Made by a program: the position numbers and the translations under genes. Of a stretch of DNA of 64,000 nt, positions 16,133 through 25,812 are shown piece after piece. The notes beneath the pieces were generated by a model. It saw nothing but the letters and a program-made list of their open reading frames with translations, was not told the DNA's origin and did no database searches. Every line of letters starts with the position of its first letter. Position 1 is the first letter of the stretch. This stretch comes from Hominenteromicrobium mulieris. GTDB lineage: Bacteria; Bacillota; Clostridia; Oscillospirales; Acutalibacteraceae. The stretch lies in assembly GCF_020687165.1 (NCBI RefSeq), contig NZ_JAJEQC010000005.1, one strand, 5' to 3'.

Positions 16133-17861
16133 AGAGCCGCGCCTGCGCTTTACTGATGAGGAACGGTCTGATCCTGCACTGGAAAAGCCGATCCGTAAAG
16201 CGGAGAAAGCTGCGGCCAGAGCAGATAAGGCGCAGGCCAATATCCCAAAGAAAAAGGTCAGGCAGACGGTCATTGACCCGGATACCGGAAAAAAGACCTC
16301 GAAGCTGACCTTTGAGGACAAGAAAAAGCCACCTTCCAAAGTTTCTCAAGGAGTCAGGGAAGCTCCCGTCCATCTGGTCGCAGGCAAGCTCCACAAAGAG
16401 ATCCGGGAAACAGAGCAGGACAATGTGGGCGTGGAAAGCGCCCACAAGTCCGAGGAAGCGGTGGAGACCGGCGCTTATCTGGTGCGGGAGGGCTATCGCA
16501 GCCACAAGCTGAAGCCGTACCGCAAAGCAGCCCAGGCAGAGCGTCAACTGGAAAAGGCAAATGTAAATGTTCTGTACCAGAAATCTTTGCAGGAAAATCC
16601 CCAGTTTGCCAGCAACCCTCTTTCCCGCTGGCAGCAAAAGCAGGCCATCAAAAGGCAGTATGCCGCCGCCAAACACGCCGGTCAGACTGCCGGAAATACC
16701 GCCCAGGCTGCATCTAAAACCGGAAAAGCCGCAAGGACGGTAAAAGAAAAGGTACAGCAGGCAGGGGCATTCGTCATGCGCCACAAGAAGGGTTTCCTGA
16801 TGGCAGGGGTTTTGTTCCTCATTACCTGTATGCTGATGAATACCATGTCCTCCTGCTCCATGATGGCGCAGAGCATCGGTTCCGTTCTCTCCGGCACCAC
16901 CTATCCGTCGGATGACCCGGAAATGCTGGCGGTGGAGGCAGATTATGCAGCCAGAGAAGTCCAGTTGCAGGAGGAAATCGACAACATTGAAAACAGCCAC
17001 CCAGGGTATGACGAGTATCGCTATGACCTTGGTATGATCGGCCATGACCCTCATGAGCTGGCAGCATTTCTGTCTGCCGTCTTGCAAGGTTACACCCGGC
17101 AGAGCGCTCAGACAGAGCTGGCGCGTGTGTTTGCAGCACAGTATCAGCTGACGCTTACTGAGGAAGTGGAGATTCGCTACCGCACGGAGACCTCCACCGA
17201 CCCGGAGACCGGCGAGACCACCTCAGAAGAAGTCCCCTATGAGTATTACATTTTGAATGTGAAACTCACCAGCAAGCCCATTTCCGCTGTGGCGTCGGAG
17301 TTACTGACCTCGGAGCAGATGGAAATGTATCAGGTTTACCGGCAGACCATGGGCAATAAGCCGCTGTTGTTTGGCGGTGGTTCCCCTGACATGAGCAATT
17401 CCGAGGACTTGACCGGTGTACAGTTTGTAAATGGAACCCGTCCCGGAAATCCGCAGTTGGTGGAGCTGGCCAAGCGTCAGGTCGGCAATGTGGGTGGCTA
17501 TCCTTATTGGAGCTGGTATGGCTTTGACAGCCGCGTGGAGTGGTGCGCCTGCTTTGTATCCTGGTGTTATAACCAGGCTGGAAAAAGTGAGCCGCGCTTT
17601 GCAGGCTGTGAGTGGCAGGGCGTTCCGTGGTTCCAGTCTCATGGACAATGGGGTGCAAGAGGCTATAACAATCTGGCTCCCGGAGATGCAATTTTCTTTG
17701 ATTGGGATTTAGATGGGACAGCGGACCATGTGGGTATAGTGATCGGTACGGATGGCAGCCGTGTTTATACGGTGGAGGGAAATTCCGGCGATGCCTGCAA
17801 GATCAAAAGTTATGACCTGAATTATCAAAGTATTAAGGGCTACGGCCTGATGAACTGGTAA
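16125..17861 (+). CDS. CHAP-domain peptidoglycan hydrolase of the mating apparatus (CD1108-like)
   Basis: A 578-residue protein that would open the cell wall for the mating channel (VirB1 role). A long basic, helical cytoplasmic part (1-220) is followed by one membrane span (FLMAGVLFLITCMLMNTM, about residues 224-242). An extracellular domain comes next, then a C-terminal CHAP domain from about residue 455 with WCACFVSWCYNQAG (catalytic Cys) and TADHVGIVIG (catalytic His). The start is TTG 16125, overlapping the preceding gene. Unlike Tn916 Orf14 it shows no separate lysozyme-like domain that I can see. Confidence 0.88.
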   Translation: MNKEPRLRFTDEERSDPALEKPIRKAEKAAARADKAQANIPKKKVRQTVIDPDTGKKTSKLTFEDKKKPPSKVSQGVREAPVHLVAGKLHKEIRETEQDNVGVESAHKSEEAVETGAYLVREGYRSHKLKPYRKAAQAERQLEKANVNVLYQKSLQENPQFASNPLSRWQQKQAIKRQYAAAKHAGQTAGNTAQAASKTGKAARTVKEKVQQAGAFVMRHKKGFLMAGVLFLITCMLMNTMSSCSMMAQSIGSVLSGTTYPSDDPEMLAVEADYAAREVQLQEEIDNIENSHPGYDEYRYDLGMIGHDPHELAAFLSAVLQGYTRQSAQTELARVFAAQYQLTLTEEVEIRYRTETSTDPETGETTSEEVPYEYYILNVKLTSKPISAVASELLTSEQMEMYQVYRQTMGNKPLLFGGGSPDMSNSEDLTGVQFVNGTRPGNPQLVELAKRQVGNVGGYPYWSWYGFDSRVEWCACFVSWCYNQAGKSEPRFAGCEWQGVPWFQSHGQWGARGYNNLAPGDAIFFDWDLDGTADHVGIVIGTDGSRVYTVEGNSGDACKIKSYDLNYQSIKGYGLMNW

Positions 17862-17889
17862 CAGACTTTGTGGAAAGGAGTGAACGGTT

Positions 17890-18147
17890 ATGGCAAAAAA
17901 CAAAATTGAACGTATCGACCAGGAAATTGAGAAAACCCGTGAGAAGATTGCGGAATATCAGGAAAAGCTCAAGACCCTGGAAGCACAGAAAACGGAGGCA
18001 GAGAATCTGGAAATCGTTCAGATGGTTCGTGCGTTACGCATGACTCCAGCACAGCTGAACGCTATGCTTTCCGGTGGAATGAACCACGGCAGAGATACGG
18101 CACTGTCGGAATCAAATAATCAGGAGGCTACCGCTTATGAAGAATAA
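17890..18147 (+). CDS. DUF4315-like coiled-coil protein (85 aa)
   Basis: Residues 4-45 form a strongly charged coiled coil (IDQEIEKTREKIAEYQEK), followed by a short C-terminal region with RMTPAQLNAMLSGG. Proteins like this are called DUF4315 in related elements. AAAGGAG precedes the ATG, and the stop overlaps the start of the next gene. The role is unknown; it may pair with the secreted protein downstream. Confidence 0.78.
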   Translation: MAKNKIERIDQEIEKTREKIAEYQEKLKTLEAQKTEAENLEIVQMVRALRMTPAQLNAMLSGGMNHGRDTALSESNNQEATAYEE

Positions 18148-18901
18148 AAGAATTTGCAAAACACTTTCCGCCATTTGCCTGACAATGGTTGTGGCATTTG
18201 GCTTTACGATCCCTGCTTTCGCACAGGGGTCAGAACAGGCTCCGGCGGCACCGGCAGAGGATTCTACCAATGACAGCAATGTGATTGTGGAAGAAACAGA
18301 ACCGGCACCGGCACTTACACCGGAGGGGAATGCGGCATTGGTGGATGATTTTGGAGGCAATAAGCAGCTTATTACTGTTACGACCAAAGCTGGAAATTAC
18401 TTTTACATCCTGATTGACAGGGCGAATGAGGACAAGGAGACTGCTGTTCACTTTCTGAATCAGGTGGACGATGCAGACCTTGCGGCGCTGATGGAAGATG
18501 GAAAAGCAAAAGAGGAGCCGCCTGCGGTATGCAGCTGCACGACAAAATGTGAAGCAGGGGCAGTCAATACGGCTTGTCCGGTCTGTGCAACTGATAAGAG
18601 TAAATGTACGGGCAAAGCACCGGAACCTCCGGCAGAAATATCGGAGCCGGAAAAGGAGAAGCCTGCCGGACTGAATCCGGCTGCGCTGGTCCTTTTACTG
18701 GCTCTGCTTGGTGGCGGTGGCGTATTTGCCTATTTGAAGCTCGTTAAGAACAAGCCTAAGACCAAGGGCAATGACAGTCTGGACGATTATGATTATGGCG
18801 AGGAAGATTCCGAGGAATGGGAAACCGAAAATGAGGAGTCGGACGAGCCGGACGCTGACGGGGGCAGCACAGAAGAAGATGACGAGGACAGCGTGAAATG
18901 A
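18137..18901 (+). CDS. Secreted, membrane-anchored DUF4366-like protein (CD1107 type)
   Basis: 254 residues. The signal peptide is TLSAICLTMVVAFGFTIPAFA, cleaved near residue 30. An extracellular domain follows, with FGGNKQLITVTTKAGNYFYI, then a cysteine cluster (CSCTTKC, CPVCATDKSKC, about residues 132-156) and a membrane span (PAALVLLLALLGGGGVFAYL). The cytoplasmic tail is very acidic, Asp/Glu repeats. It is probably part of the cell-surface side of the mating channel. The exact role is unknown. Confidence 0.82.
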   Translation: MKNKRICKTLSAICLTMVVAFGFTIPAFAQGSEQAPAAPAEDSTNDSNVIVEETEPAPALTPEGNAALVDDFGGNKQLITVTTKAGNYFYILIDRANEDKETAVHFLNQVDDADLAALMEDGKAKEEPPAVCSCTTKCEAGAVNTACPVCATDKSKCTGKAPEPPAEISEPEKEKPAGLNPAALVLLLALLGGGGVFAYLKLVKNKPKTKGNDSLDDYDYGEEDSEEWETENEESDEPDADGGSTEEDDEDSVK

Positions 18902-19092
18902 CCCGTTTCACAGACAGTCCCTATGAACGCATGATGACACGCAGGCCGGAGGGCGGGAGGGAAACTTCCCGTCCTCCTTCTTTACCCCACAACCACCCCT
19001 GCTATGGCTGCGGGAGTTATGGAAGCCCCTGCGTAGGCATCTGCCATCGTGAGATGGAACGCTGGCTCAAAGAAAGGAAACGAAAAAAATGA
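18898..19092 (+). CDS. Small cysteine-rich ICE protein (64 aa)
   Basis: A short basic protein with CYGCGSYGSPCVGICHREM, four Cys and one His that could hold a zinc ion, and a lysine/arginine-rich end. It starts within the stop of the preceding gene (ATGA) and its own stop overlaps the next start, so it is translationally coupled. Not otherwise recognised. Confidence 0.7.
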   Translation: MTRFTDSPYERMMTRRPEGGRETSRPPSLPHNHPCYGCGSYGSPCVGICHREMERWLKERKRKK

Positions 19093-19772
19093 GTGTTCTG
19101 ATTATATTTATCAAGCTGATTGCTGTTTTTGACCTGCTGGTGATCGCCGTGTATTTTGGCGGCGACATTCTTTCTACCATGTTAAACAAACTTCGGAGAA
19201 AGCCAAAGCAAGATGACCCCTTTGATTTCTCCTTAGATACCGTGACAGTTTCATTGTCCATAGATTCTATCCGTCAGCTTTATTCCGGTGACGCGGCAGA
19301 GTTTGTGGAAGAAAAGATCCTGCCAAATGCGGAGAAAACAATGGCCGTTTTGACGGAACAAGAACAGACGGCGACTCGTCTGCTCTTATCTGCTCTGATC
19401 GGTTTTCTTGCAGCAGAAGCTCCTATGGATGAACAGAGCTTTCCTTTGATGATGGAACTTCTGAACTGCATGGAAGGGGAAAAAGAAGATGGTTGCCAGG
19501 ATGCAGTAGATAGTTTACTTGAAGATGCCGCCTGCAATACCCGCCGTCACGAAGAATATTACAGCAATTATCAACGCTACCAGCTGATGCAGGTGGATAA
19601 AACCCGTGTCATTTTGGCTTGTCGTATCATCATCAATGACCTGCTGGGGAAACTGTACCGCTATGACTACCGGTTTGGTTATAACCTGCTACTGGATGAG
19701 GAAAACAGCATAGAGAAAAAACTGCACACGCCTGTGCGGGAAGAATGGGAGGCTGAAGATGATGAGATATAA
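19089..19772 (+). CDS. Membrane-anchored protein with a coupling-protein-like helical domain
   Basis: 227 residues. One N-terminal membrane span (VLIIFIKLIAVFDLLVIAVY) is followed by a soluble helical domain. Residues ~95-190 resemble the helical segment of the VirD4 protein at 9711: SALIGFLAAEAPMDEQSF here and CALIGYIHYEAPVEEQNF there, with similar spacing to later DSLLEDA/DLMFDAL and YQRYQL/YKKYKL stretches. There is no Walker motif. It may compete with or extend the coupling protein's substrate-contact domain; that is inference. The 3' end overlaps topB. Confidence 0.75.
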   Translation: MSVLIIFIKLIAVFDLLVIAVYFGGDILSTMLNKLRRKPKQDDPFDFSLDTVTVSLSIDSIRQLYSGDAAEFVEEKILPNAEKTMAVLTEQEQTATRLLLSALIGFLAAEAPMDEQSFPLMMELLNCMEGEKEDGCQDAVDSLLEDAACNTRRHEEYYSNYQRYQLMQVDKTRVILACRIIINDLLGKLYRYDYRFGYNLLLDEENSIEKKLHTPVREEWEAEDDEI

Positions 19773-21867
19773 ACTGGTAATCGCTGAAAAACCATCGGCT
19801 GCACAAAGTCTGGCCGCCGTGATCGGCGCGACTGCTCGTAAGGACGGCTATCTGGAGGGGAACGGCTGGCGTGTCAGCTGGTGCGTGGGCCATCTGGCCG
19901 GTCTTGCGGATGCAGACAGCTATGACCCCAAGTACGCCAAGTGGCGATATGATGACCTGCCTATTCTGCCGGAGCATTGGCAGATGGTGGTGGGAAAGGA
20001 TAAGAAAAAGCAGTTTGATATTCTCAAAAAGCTGATGAACGCCCCGGATGTGATGGAAGTGGTAAATGCCTGTGATGCCGGACGCGAGGGTGAGCTGATC
20101 TTCCGCAGCGTCTATGAGCTGGCAGGCTGCCAAAAGCCCATGAAACGCCTCTGGATTTCTTCGATGGAGGACTCCGCCATAAGGGAGGGCTTTGCAAACC
20201 TGCGCCCCGGTGCGGACTATGACGGACTTAGGGATGCTGCCCTCTGCCGTGCCAAGGCCGACTGGCTGGTGGGGATCAATGCCACAAGGCTTTTTTCCGT
20301 GCTGTATCACCGCACACTCAACATCGGGCGCGTGATGTCCCCAACGCTGGCACTCATTGTCCAGCGAGAAGCTGAGATCGACACTTTTAAGCCGGTTCCC
20401 TTTTATACCGTGGCGCTGGAGCTGCCCGGTCTTACCGTATCCGGGGAGCGCATGGCGGATAAAGCTGCTGCCGAACAGCTGAAAGAAGCCTGTCAGGGTG
20501 CAAATGTCACAATCAAAAAGGTGGAGCGCAAGGAAAAGTCCGAAAAGCCACCTGCCCTTTATGACCTGACTACTCTGCAAAGAGATGCCAACCGCCTGCT
20601 TGGATTTACGGCCCAGCAGACCCTAGACTATCTGCAAAGCTTGTATGAAAAGAAGCTCTGCACCTATCCCCGTACTGACAGCCGCTATCTGACCGGTGAT
20701 ATGGCAGACAGCCTGCCGGTGTTGGTGAATCTGGTTGCCAATGCTATGCCGTTTCGCAAAGGGATCGCCATTACCTGTGATCCGCAGACAGTCATCAACG
20801 ATAAGAAAGTAACCGACCACCACGCAGTAATCCCTACCAGAAATCTCAAGGATGCAGACCTTTCTGCCCTTCCTGCGGGAGAAAAAGCGGTGCTGGAGCT
20901 GGTGGCCCTGCGTCTGCTGTGTGCCGTGGCCCAGCCCCATATCTATTCGGAAACCGTTGTGATTGCAGCGTGTGCCGGTAGGGAGTTTACCGCCAAAGGA
21001 AAAACGGTGAAGCACCCCGGATGGAAAGCACTGGAGGACGCCTACCGTGCCAAAATGAAGGATGCAGAGCCGAAAAAAGAGGGCGCAGAGAAAGCCCTGC
21101 CGGAGCTGACCGAAGGACAGACCCTTTCGGTTGTTGCTGCAATCGTCAAAGAAGGCAAAAGCAGTCCGCCCCTGCACTTTACGGAGGACACTCTGTTGTC
21201 CGCGATGGAGACTGCCGGAAAAGAGGATATGCCGGAGGATGCCGAGCGAAAAGGTCTGGGGACACCGGCCACCCGTGCCGGTATTTTGGAAAAGCTGGTA
21301 TCTGCCGGTTTTCTGGAACGAAAAAAGAGCAGGAAAACGGTGCAGCTTCTCCCTTCCCACGATGCAGTTTCCCTGATCACCGTTCTGCCGGAACAACTGC
21401 AATCGCCGCTTCTGACTGCCGAGTGGGAGTACCGACTGGGCGAGATCGAGCGCGGGCAGCTTGCCCCGGAGGAGTTTTTGGACGGGATCAGCACCATGCT
21501 GAAAGATCTGGTGGGAACTTATCAGGTCATCAAAGGAACTGAGTACCTGTTCACTCCGCCCCGTGAGGTGGTGGGCAAATGCCCTCGCTGCGGCGGTGAA
21601 GTTGCAGAACTGCAAAAAGGCTTCTTCTGTCAGAATGATTCTTGCAAATTTGCAATCTGGAAAAATAACAAATGGTGGGCTGCCAAGAAAAAACAGCCGA
21701 CCAAGGCTGTGGTGTCTGCACTGCTTAACGATGGCCGTGTCCGTGTGACGGGGCTATATTCGGAGAAAACCGGCAAGACCTACGATGCCACTGTGGTTTT
21801 GGAGGACGATGGACAGTACGCCAACTTCAAGCTGGAATTTGATCAGCGGAAAGGAGGCAGCCGATGA
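19759..21867 (+). CDS. topB: DNA topoisomerase III, ICE type
   Basis: Type IA topoisomerase that decatenates or relaxes transferred DNA. The Toprim domain starts KLVIAEKPSAAQSLA, with NACDAGREGELIF further on. The catalytic tyrosine is Tyr303 in CTYPRTDSRYLT. Near the C-terminus there is a zinc-ribbon CPRCGG...CQNDSC and a WxxKKKQ-type repeat. Length 702 residues, normal for the ICE-borne form. ATG 19759 or 19762 follows GGGAGG. Confidence 0.95.
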   Translation: MMRYKLVIAEKPSAAQSLAAVIGATARKDGYLEGNGWRVSWCVGHLAGLADADSYDPKYAKWRYDDLPILPEHWQMVVGKDKKKQFDILKKLMNAPDVMEVVNACDAGREGELIFRSVYELAGCQKPMKRLWISSMEDSAIREGFANLRPGADYDGLRDAALCRAKADWLVGINATRLFSVLYHRTLNIGRVMSPTLALIVQREAEIDTFKPVPFYTVALELPGLTVSGERMADKAAAEQLKEACQGANVTIKKVERKEKSEKPPALYDLTTLQRDANRLLGFTAQQTLDYLQSLYEKKLCTYPRTDSRYLTGDMADSLPVLVNLVANAMPFRKGIAITCDPQTVINDKKVTDHHAVIPTRNLKDADLSALPAGEKAVLELVALRLLCAVAQPHIYSETVVIAACAGREFTAKGKTVKHPGWKALEDAYRAKMKDAEPKKEGAEKALPELTEGQTLSVVAAIVKEGKSSPPLHFTEDTLLSAMETAGKEDMPEDAERKGLGTPATRAGILEKLVSAGFLERKKSRKTVQLLPSHDAVSLITVLPEQLQSPLLTAEWEYRLGEIERGQLAPEEFLDGISTMLKDLVGTYQVIKGTEYLFTPPREVVGKCPRCGGEVAELQKGFFCQNDSCKFAIWKNNKWWAAKKKQPTKAVVSALLNDGRVRVTGLYSEKTGKTYDATVVLEDDGQYANFKLEFDQRKGGSR

Positions 21868-22142
21868 AGCTCTCTTTAGTGGAACGGGAAACCATTCTCC
21901 TTTATAACCAGGCAGAACCAATGGCTGAGGTCTACACCCACGATCCCCGTCTGATGGAGAAGCTGGAACTGCTGGCAAAAAAGCACCCCGACCAGATCAC
22001 CCGAAAGGACGCCCATAACTTTACCGTCCCAAAGCGGTGTGTATCAGTCCGGGAGCCATATAGCGTAGAACGCCGCAAAGCCGCCAGTGAGCGTGCGAAA
22101 GCTGCCGGATACCAGCCCCCTGTGAGAAAGTCCAGCAGTTAA
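21864..22142 (+). CDS. Conserved ICE protein of unknown function (92 aa)
   Basis: Starts in the topB stop (ATGA overlap). N-terminal SLVERETILLYNQAEP and a strongly basic C-terminus (ERRKAASERAKAAGYQPP) suggest nucleic-acid binding. No named domain is recognised. It is conserved by position before the CHC2 gene in the Tn1549 group. Confidence 0.68.
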   Translation: MKLSLVERETILLYNQAEPMAEVYTHDPRLMEKLELLAKKHPDQITRKDAHNFTVPKRCVSVREPYSVERRKAASERAKAAGYQPPVRKSSS

Positions 22143-22148
22143 AGGCAC

Positions 22149-25100
22149 ATGACAGAGAATGTATTTGAAGCAGTCAAGCAGTCGGTCAGCACCAGAGATG
22201 CGGCAGCGTTTTATGGGATCGAGGTCAAACGAAATGGCATGGCCTGCTGTCCCTTTCACGATGATAAGAACCCCAGCATGAAGGTAGACCAGCGGTTCCA
22301 CTGCTTTGGCTGCGGTGAAGATGGGGATGTGATCGACTTTACCGCAAAGCTCTTTGACCTCTCCCCAAAAGAAGCGGCGGAGAAACTGGCACAGGACTTT
22401 GGCCTGATCTATGACAGTCAGGCCCCTCCCCGTAGGAGATATGTCCGGCAGAAAACAGAGGCACAAAAGTTTCGGGAGGACCGGCAGCGGTGTTATCGCG
22501 TACTGTCCGATTACTACTATCTGCTGAAAAAATGGGAGGCCGACAATTCTCCCCGGACACCGGAGGAAGAACCGCACCCCCGTTTTGTGGAAGCAATCCA
22601 GAAGAAAACCTATGTAGAGTACCTGTTGGACCTTTTTTTTTATGAAAGTGAAGAAGAACAAAAGGCATGGATTGCAGAACACACAGCAGAAATCACACAT
22701 TTGGAAAGGAGATTGAAAATCATGGCTGAGAACAAACCCACCAACCGAGAGCGGCTAAGGGAAATCACAGATGGCATCGAGCAGGGGATCAAGGAACTGT
22801 TTGAGAGTGAAAAGTATATGCGCTATCTGTCCGTCATGTCCCGCTTCCACCGCTATTCGGTAAACAACACCATGCTCATCTATATGCAGAAGCCGGACGC
22901 TACATTGGTAGCCGGATACAATAAGTGGAAAGACCAGTTTGAGCGTCATGTAAAAAAGGGCGAGCATGGCATTACCATCATTGCTCCCACACCATATAAG
23001 AAGAAAATCGAGGAGCAGAAACTGGACCCGGATACCAAGGCTCCGATTTTGGATAAAGACGGAAAGATCGTCACAGAGGAAAAAGAAATCGAGATCCCCA
23101 TGTTTCGCCCGGTCAAGGTCTTTGATGTGAGCCAGACCGACGGGAAACCTTTGCCTGAGCTTGCTTCCTCCCTTTCCGGCAATGTGCCAAATTATGAGGC
23201 ATTCATGGAGGCTCTGCGCCGCAGTGCGCCGGTGCCGATCACTTTTGAAGCAATGGCCGCCGATACGGACGGCTATTTTTCTGCCGATCATCAGAAAATC
23301 GCCATTCGCCAGGGCATGAGTGAGGTGCAGACGGTTTCGGCCACAGTACACGAGATTGCCCACAGCAAGCTCCACAATCAGAAAAAGATTCAGATTGCCA
23401 ATGACGAGCAATATCAGGAGATCGAGCTGTTTGATAAACCCGGTCTGTTCTCCAATGGGCGGATTGTCCGTGATAATCTGCCGGAGGGCGTTTATTGCTA
23501 TGACCTGCGCGGTTCTGACTACGACCCCGGAGAGCCGGTCTGTGTAGAAGAACAAGTGGTTGTAAACCATGCAGGTTCCGTTCTGCTGACAGAGCCGCTG
23601 GAGCTGGCGGAAGATGGACGCCTGATGCTGACCGAGGAAGAAGGGCTGAATTTTGTTGGCGGCTTTTCTACCCTCACCCAGTTTTTGCAAGAACAGAGGA
23701 AAGACCGCCACACGGAGGAAGTGGAGGCTGAAAGCATCTCCTATGCAGTCTGCAAATATTTTGGCATCGAGACCGGAGAAAACAGCTTCGGCTATATTGC
23801 AAGCTGGAGTCAGGGCAAGGAGCTGAAAGAGCTGAGAGCCAGTTTGGAGACCATCAATAAGACCTCCGGCACTTTGATCTCTGACATTGAGCGCCATTAT
23901 AAGGAAATATGTAAAGAGCGTGGGATTGATCCCCATGCAAAGGCAGAGCCGGAAACCGCCCCGATAGAGCAGCCAACCGGCAATCTGACTTACTATGTGG
24001 CAGAGTGCATGGAGTTTTCAAACCTTGGAGAATATCACGATAACCTGTCTTTGGAGGAGGCGGTCCGCATCTATCAGGAAATTCCGGCAGAGCGAATGAA
24101 CGGGATCAAGGGCATTGGCTTTGAGCTGAAAGACGGAAGCGACTATGAAGGACCGTTTCCAATTTTGACCGGGCAGACCATTGACCTGGACACTATTCAG
24201 GCAATCGACTATTACCGTGACAATCCGCTGGTACAGAAAGCGGTAAAGGAACTGGCTGCGGCCATGTCGGAAATGGAGGTACTGGGGGCGGATGCCAACC
24301 AGCAGGAGGCTTTGTTTCTGATCAACGATACTACCTATTTTCATATCCAACCTTGTGACAGCGGATGGGACTACACTCTTTACGATGCTGCGTCCATGAA
24401 AGAGCTGGATGGTGGTCAGCTGGATATGCCGGAGCTTTCCTGCATGAAGGCAGTTCTCCAGATTTGTGATGATAACGATCTGGACAGCACTTTGCTCAGA
24501 CGCGCTCCCTTGTCTATGGTTGAAACCTTGCAGGAAGCTGCTTATGAGCAGATGCAAGCAGAGGCAAGTCAGATGACCGCTTCTGCCCAGCTGCCGGAAG
24601 CGCAGGAGCAGGCACTGGATGAATACCCCATGCCAGATGAGCAGGTATCCACACAGGATATGCAGGAATACGGCTACTCCTATGATGGGATGCTCCCTGT
24701 TACCAGAGAACGGGCGTTGGAACTGGATGCCGCCGGTTTGACCGTCTATGTGCTGCATGAGGACAATACGGAGAGCATGGTGTTTGACCCGCAGGAAATC
24801 ATGGATCATGGCGGTCTTTTCGGTGTGGACCATGAGGAATGGGAGAAAAGCCCTCAGTTCCACGAAAAGGTCATGGAGCGTCAGGAACATCAGCAGGAAC
24901 GCGAACAGGCATTTCTCTCCCAGAACAGAGATTGCTTTGCCATCTATCAGGTAAGTCGTGACGATCCGCAGAATGTGCGCTTTATGAATCTGGACTGGTT
25001 AAAGTCCCATAACATTTCCATAGACCGCAGCAATTATGACCTCATTTACACAGCTCCTCTGAGGGAGTCTGGCACTGTGCCGGAGCAGCTGGAAAAACTC

Positions 25101-25517
25101 TATCAGCAATTCAATCTGGAAAAGCCCGTGGACTTTCACAGTCCCTCCATGAGCGTCAGCGACATCGTTGCGATCAGACAGGACGGTAAGGTATCCTGTC
25201 ATTACTGTGACAGTGTTGGTTTTACCCAGATCCCCGGATTCCTGCCAGAAAACCCGCTGAAAAATGCGGAAATGATGCTAGAGGACGATTACGGCATGAT
25301 CGACGGTATCATCAACAATGGCGCAAAAGAACCTACGGTGGCAGAGCTGGAACAGCAGGCCCGAAGCGGTCAGCCCATTTCCCTGATGGAGTTGGCAGCC
25401 GCCACCCATCGGGAGGAACGGGAAAAGAAAAAGTCCGTCATGGAGCAGCTGAAAGGCCAGCCCAAGACAGAACACAAAAAGACAGCACCCAAAAAGAGTG
25501 CGGAAAGGGAGATTTGA
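22149..25517 (+). CDS. CHC2 zinc-finger / ArdC-like fusion protein with zincin motif
   Basis: 1122 residues. Residues ~10-60 form a DnaG-type CHC2 zinc finger with Cys34, His37, Cys52 and Cys55. From residue ~190 an ArdC/LtrC-like domain follows (SVNNTMLIYMQKPDATLVAGY) with the metalloprotease motif HEIAH near residue 400. Several repeated YYxAExxEF-type modules follow. ArdC proteins bind single-stranded DNA and protect it from restriction. A strong internal AAAGGAG with ATG 22722 (in frame, codon 192) marks the domain border, so a shorter ArdC-only form may also be made. Only a weak AAAGG precedes the first ATG. Confidence 0.85.
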   Translation: MTENVFEAVKQSVSTRDAAAFYGIEVKRNGMACCPFHDDKNPSMKVDQRFHCFGCGEDGDVIDFTAKLFDLSPKEAAEKLAQDFGLIYDSQAPPRRRYVRQKTEAQKFREDRQRCYRVLSDYYYLLKKWEADNSPRTPEEEPHPRFVEAIQKKTYVEYLLDLFFYESEEEQKAWIAEHTAEITHLERRLKIMAENKPTNRERLREITDGIEQGIKELFESEKYMRYLSVMSRFHRYSVNNTMLIYMQKPDATLVAGYNKWKDQFERHVKKGEHGITIIAPTPYKKKIEEQKLDPDTKAPILDKDGKIVTEEKEIEIPMFRPVKVFDVSQTDGKPLPELASSLSGNVPNYEAFMEALRRSAPVPITFEAMAADTDGYFSADHQKIAIRQGMSEVQTVSATVHEIAHSKLHNQKKIQIANDEQYQEIELFDKPGLFSNGRIVRDNLPEGVYCYDLRGSDYDPGEPVCVEEQVVVNHAGSVLLTEPLELAEDGRLMLTEEEGLNFVGGFSTLTQFLQEQRKDRHTEEVEAESISYAVCKYFGIETGENSFGYIASWSQGKELKELRASLETINKTSGTLISDIERHYKEICKERGIDPHAKAEPETAPIEQPTGNLTYYVAECMEFSNLGEYHDNLSLEEAVRIYQEIPAERMNGIKGIGFELKDGSDYEGPFPILTGQTIDLDTIQAIDYYRDNPLVQKAVKELAAAMSEMEVLGADANQQEALFLINDTTYFHIQPCDSGWDYTLYDAASMKELDGGQLDMPELSCMKAVLQICDDNDLDSTLLRRAPLSMVETLQEAAYEQMQAEASQMTASAQLPEAQEQALDEYPMPDEQVSTQDMQEYGYSYDGMLPVTRERALELDAAGLTVYVLHEDNTESMVFDPQEIMDHGGLFGVDHEEWEKSPQFHEKVMERQEHQQEREQAFLSQNRDCFAIYQVSRDDPQNVRFMNLDWLKSHNISIDRSNYDLIYTAPLRESGTVPEQLEKLYQQFNLEKPVDFHSPSMSVSDIVAIRQDGKVSCHYCDSVGFTQIPGFLPENPLKNAEMMLEDDYGMIDGIINNGAKEPTVAELEQQARSGQPISLMELAAATHREEREKKKSVMEQLKGQPKTEHKKTAPKKSAEREI

Positions 25518-25518
25518 T

Positions 25519-25734
25519 ATGGGCAACTTTACTTTTGAGGAAATGAACCTGATGTGCATTTACAATACCGGCAGCCGCACCGGGCTGATTGACAGTCTGC
25601 GTGAGATGCGCGGCGAGCTTTCGCCGGAGGAAACGGAGCTGAAAGAGTTGACCGACAGCGCTCTTACGAAGCTCTGTGCGATGACCGATGAGAAGTTTGC
25701 CGAACTGGAGCTGTACCCGGATTTTGACCAGTAA
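25519..25734 (+). CDS. Transposon-transfer-assisting (TTRAP) family protein (71 aa)
   Basis: Starts MGNFTFEEMNLMCIYN, then an acidic helical body ending ELELYPDFD, the pattern of small proteins called transposon-transfer assisting in Clostridium elements. ATG 25519 is preferred over the in-frame ATG at 25498 because AAAGGGAG lies between them. It stands alone between the ArdC-like and the giant helicase genes. Confidence 0.8.
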   Translation: MGNFTFEEMNLMCIYNTGSRTGLIDSLREMRGELSPEETELKELTDSALTKLCAMTDEKFAELELYPDFDQ

Positions 25735-25812
25735 ACAACATAACCGCAGGGATGGGGTGGCGATCTGCAACCCCGCCTTTTTACCCCAAAACTGAAAGGA
25801 GGACAGAATACT

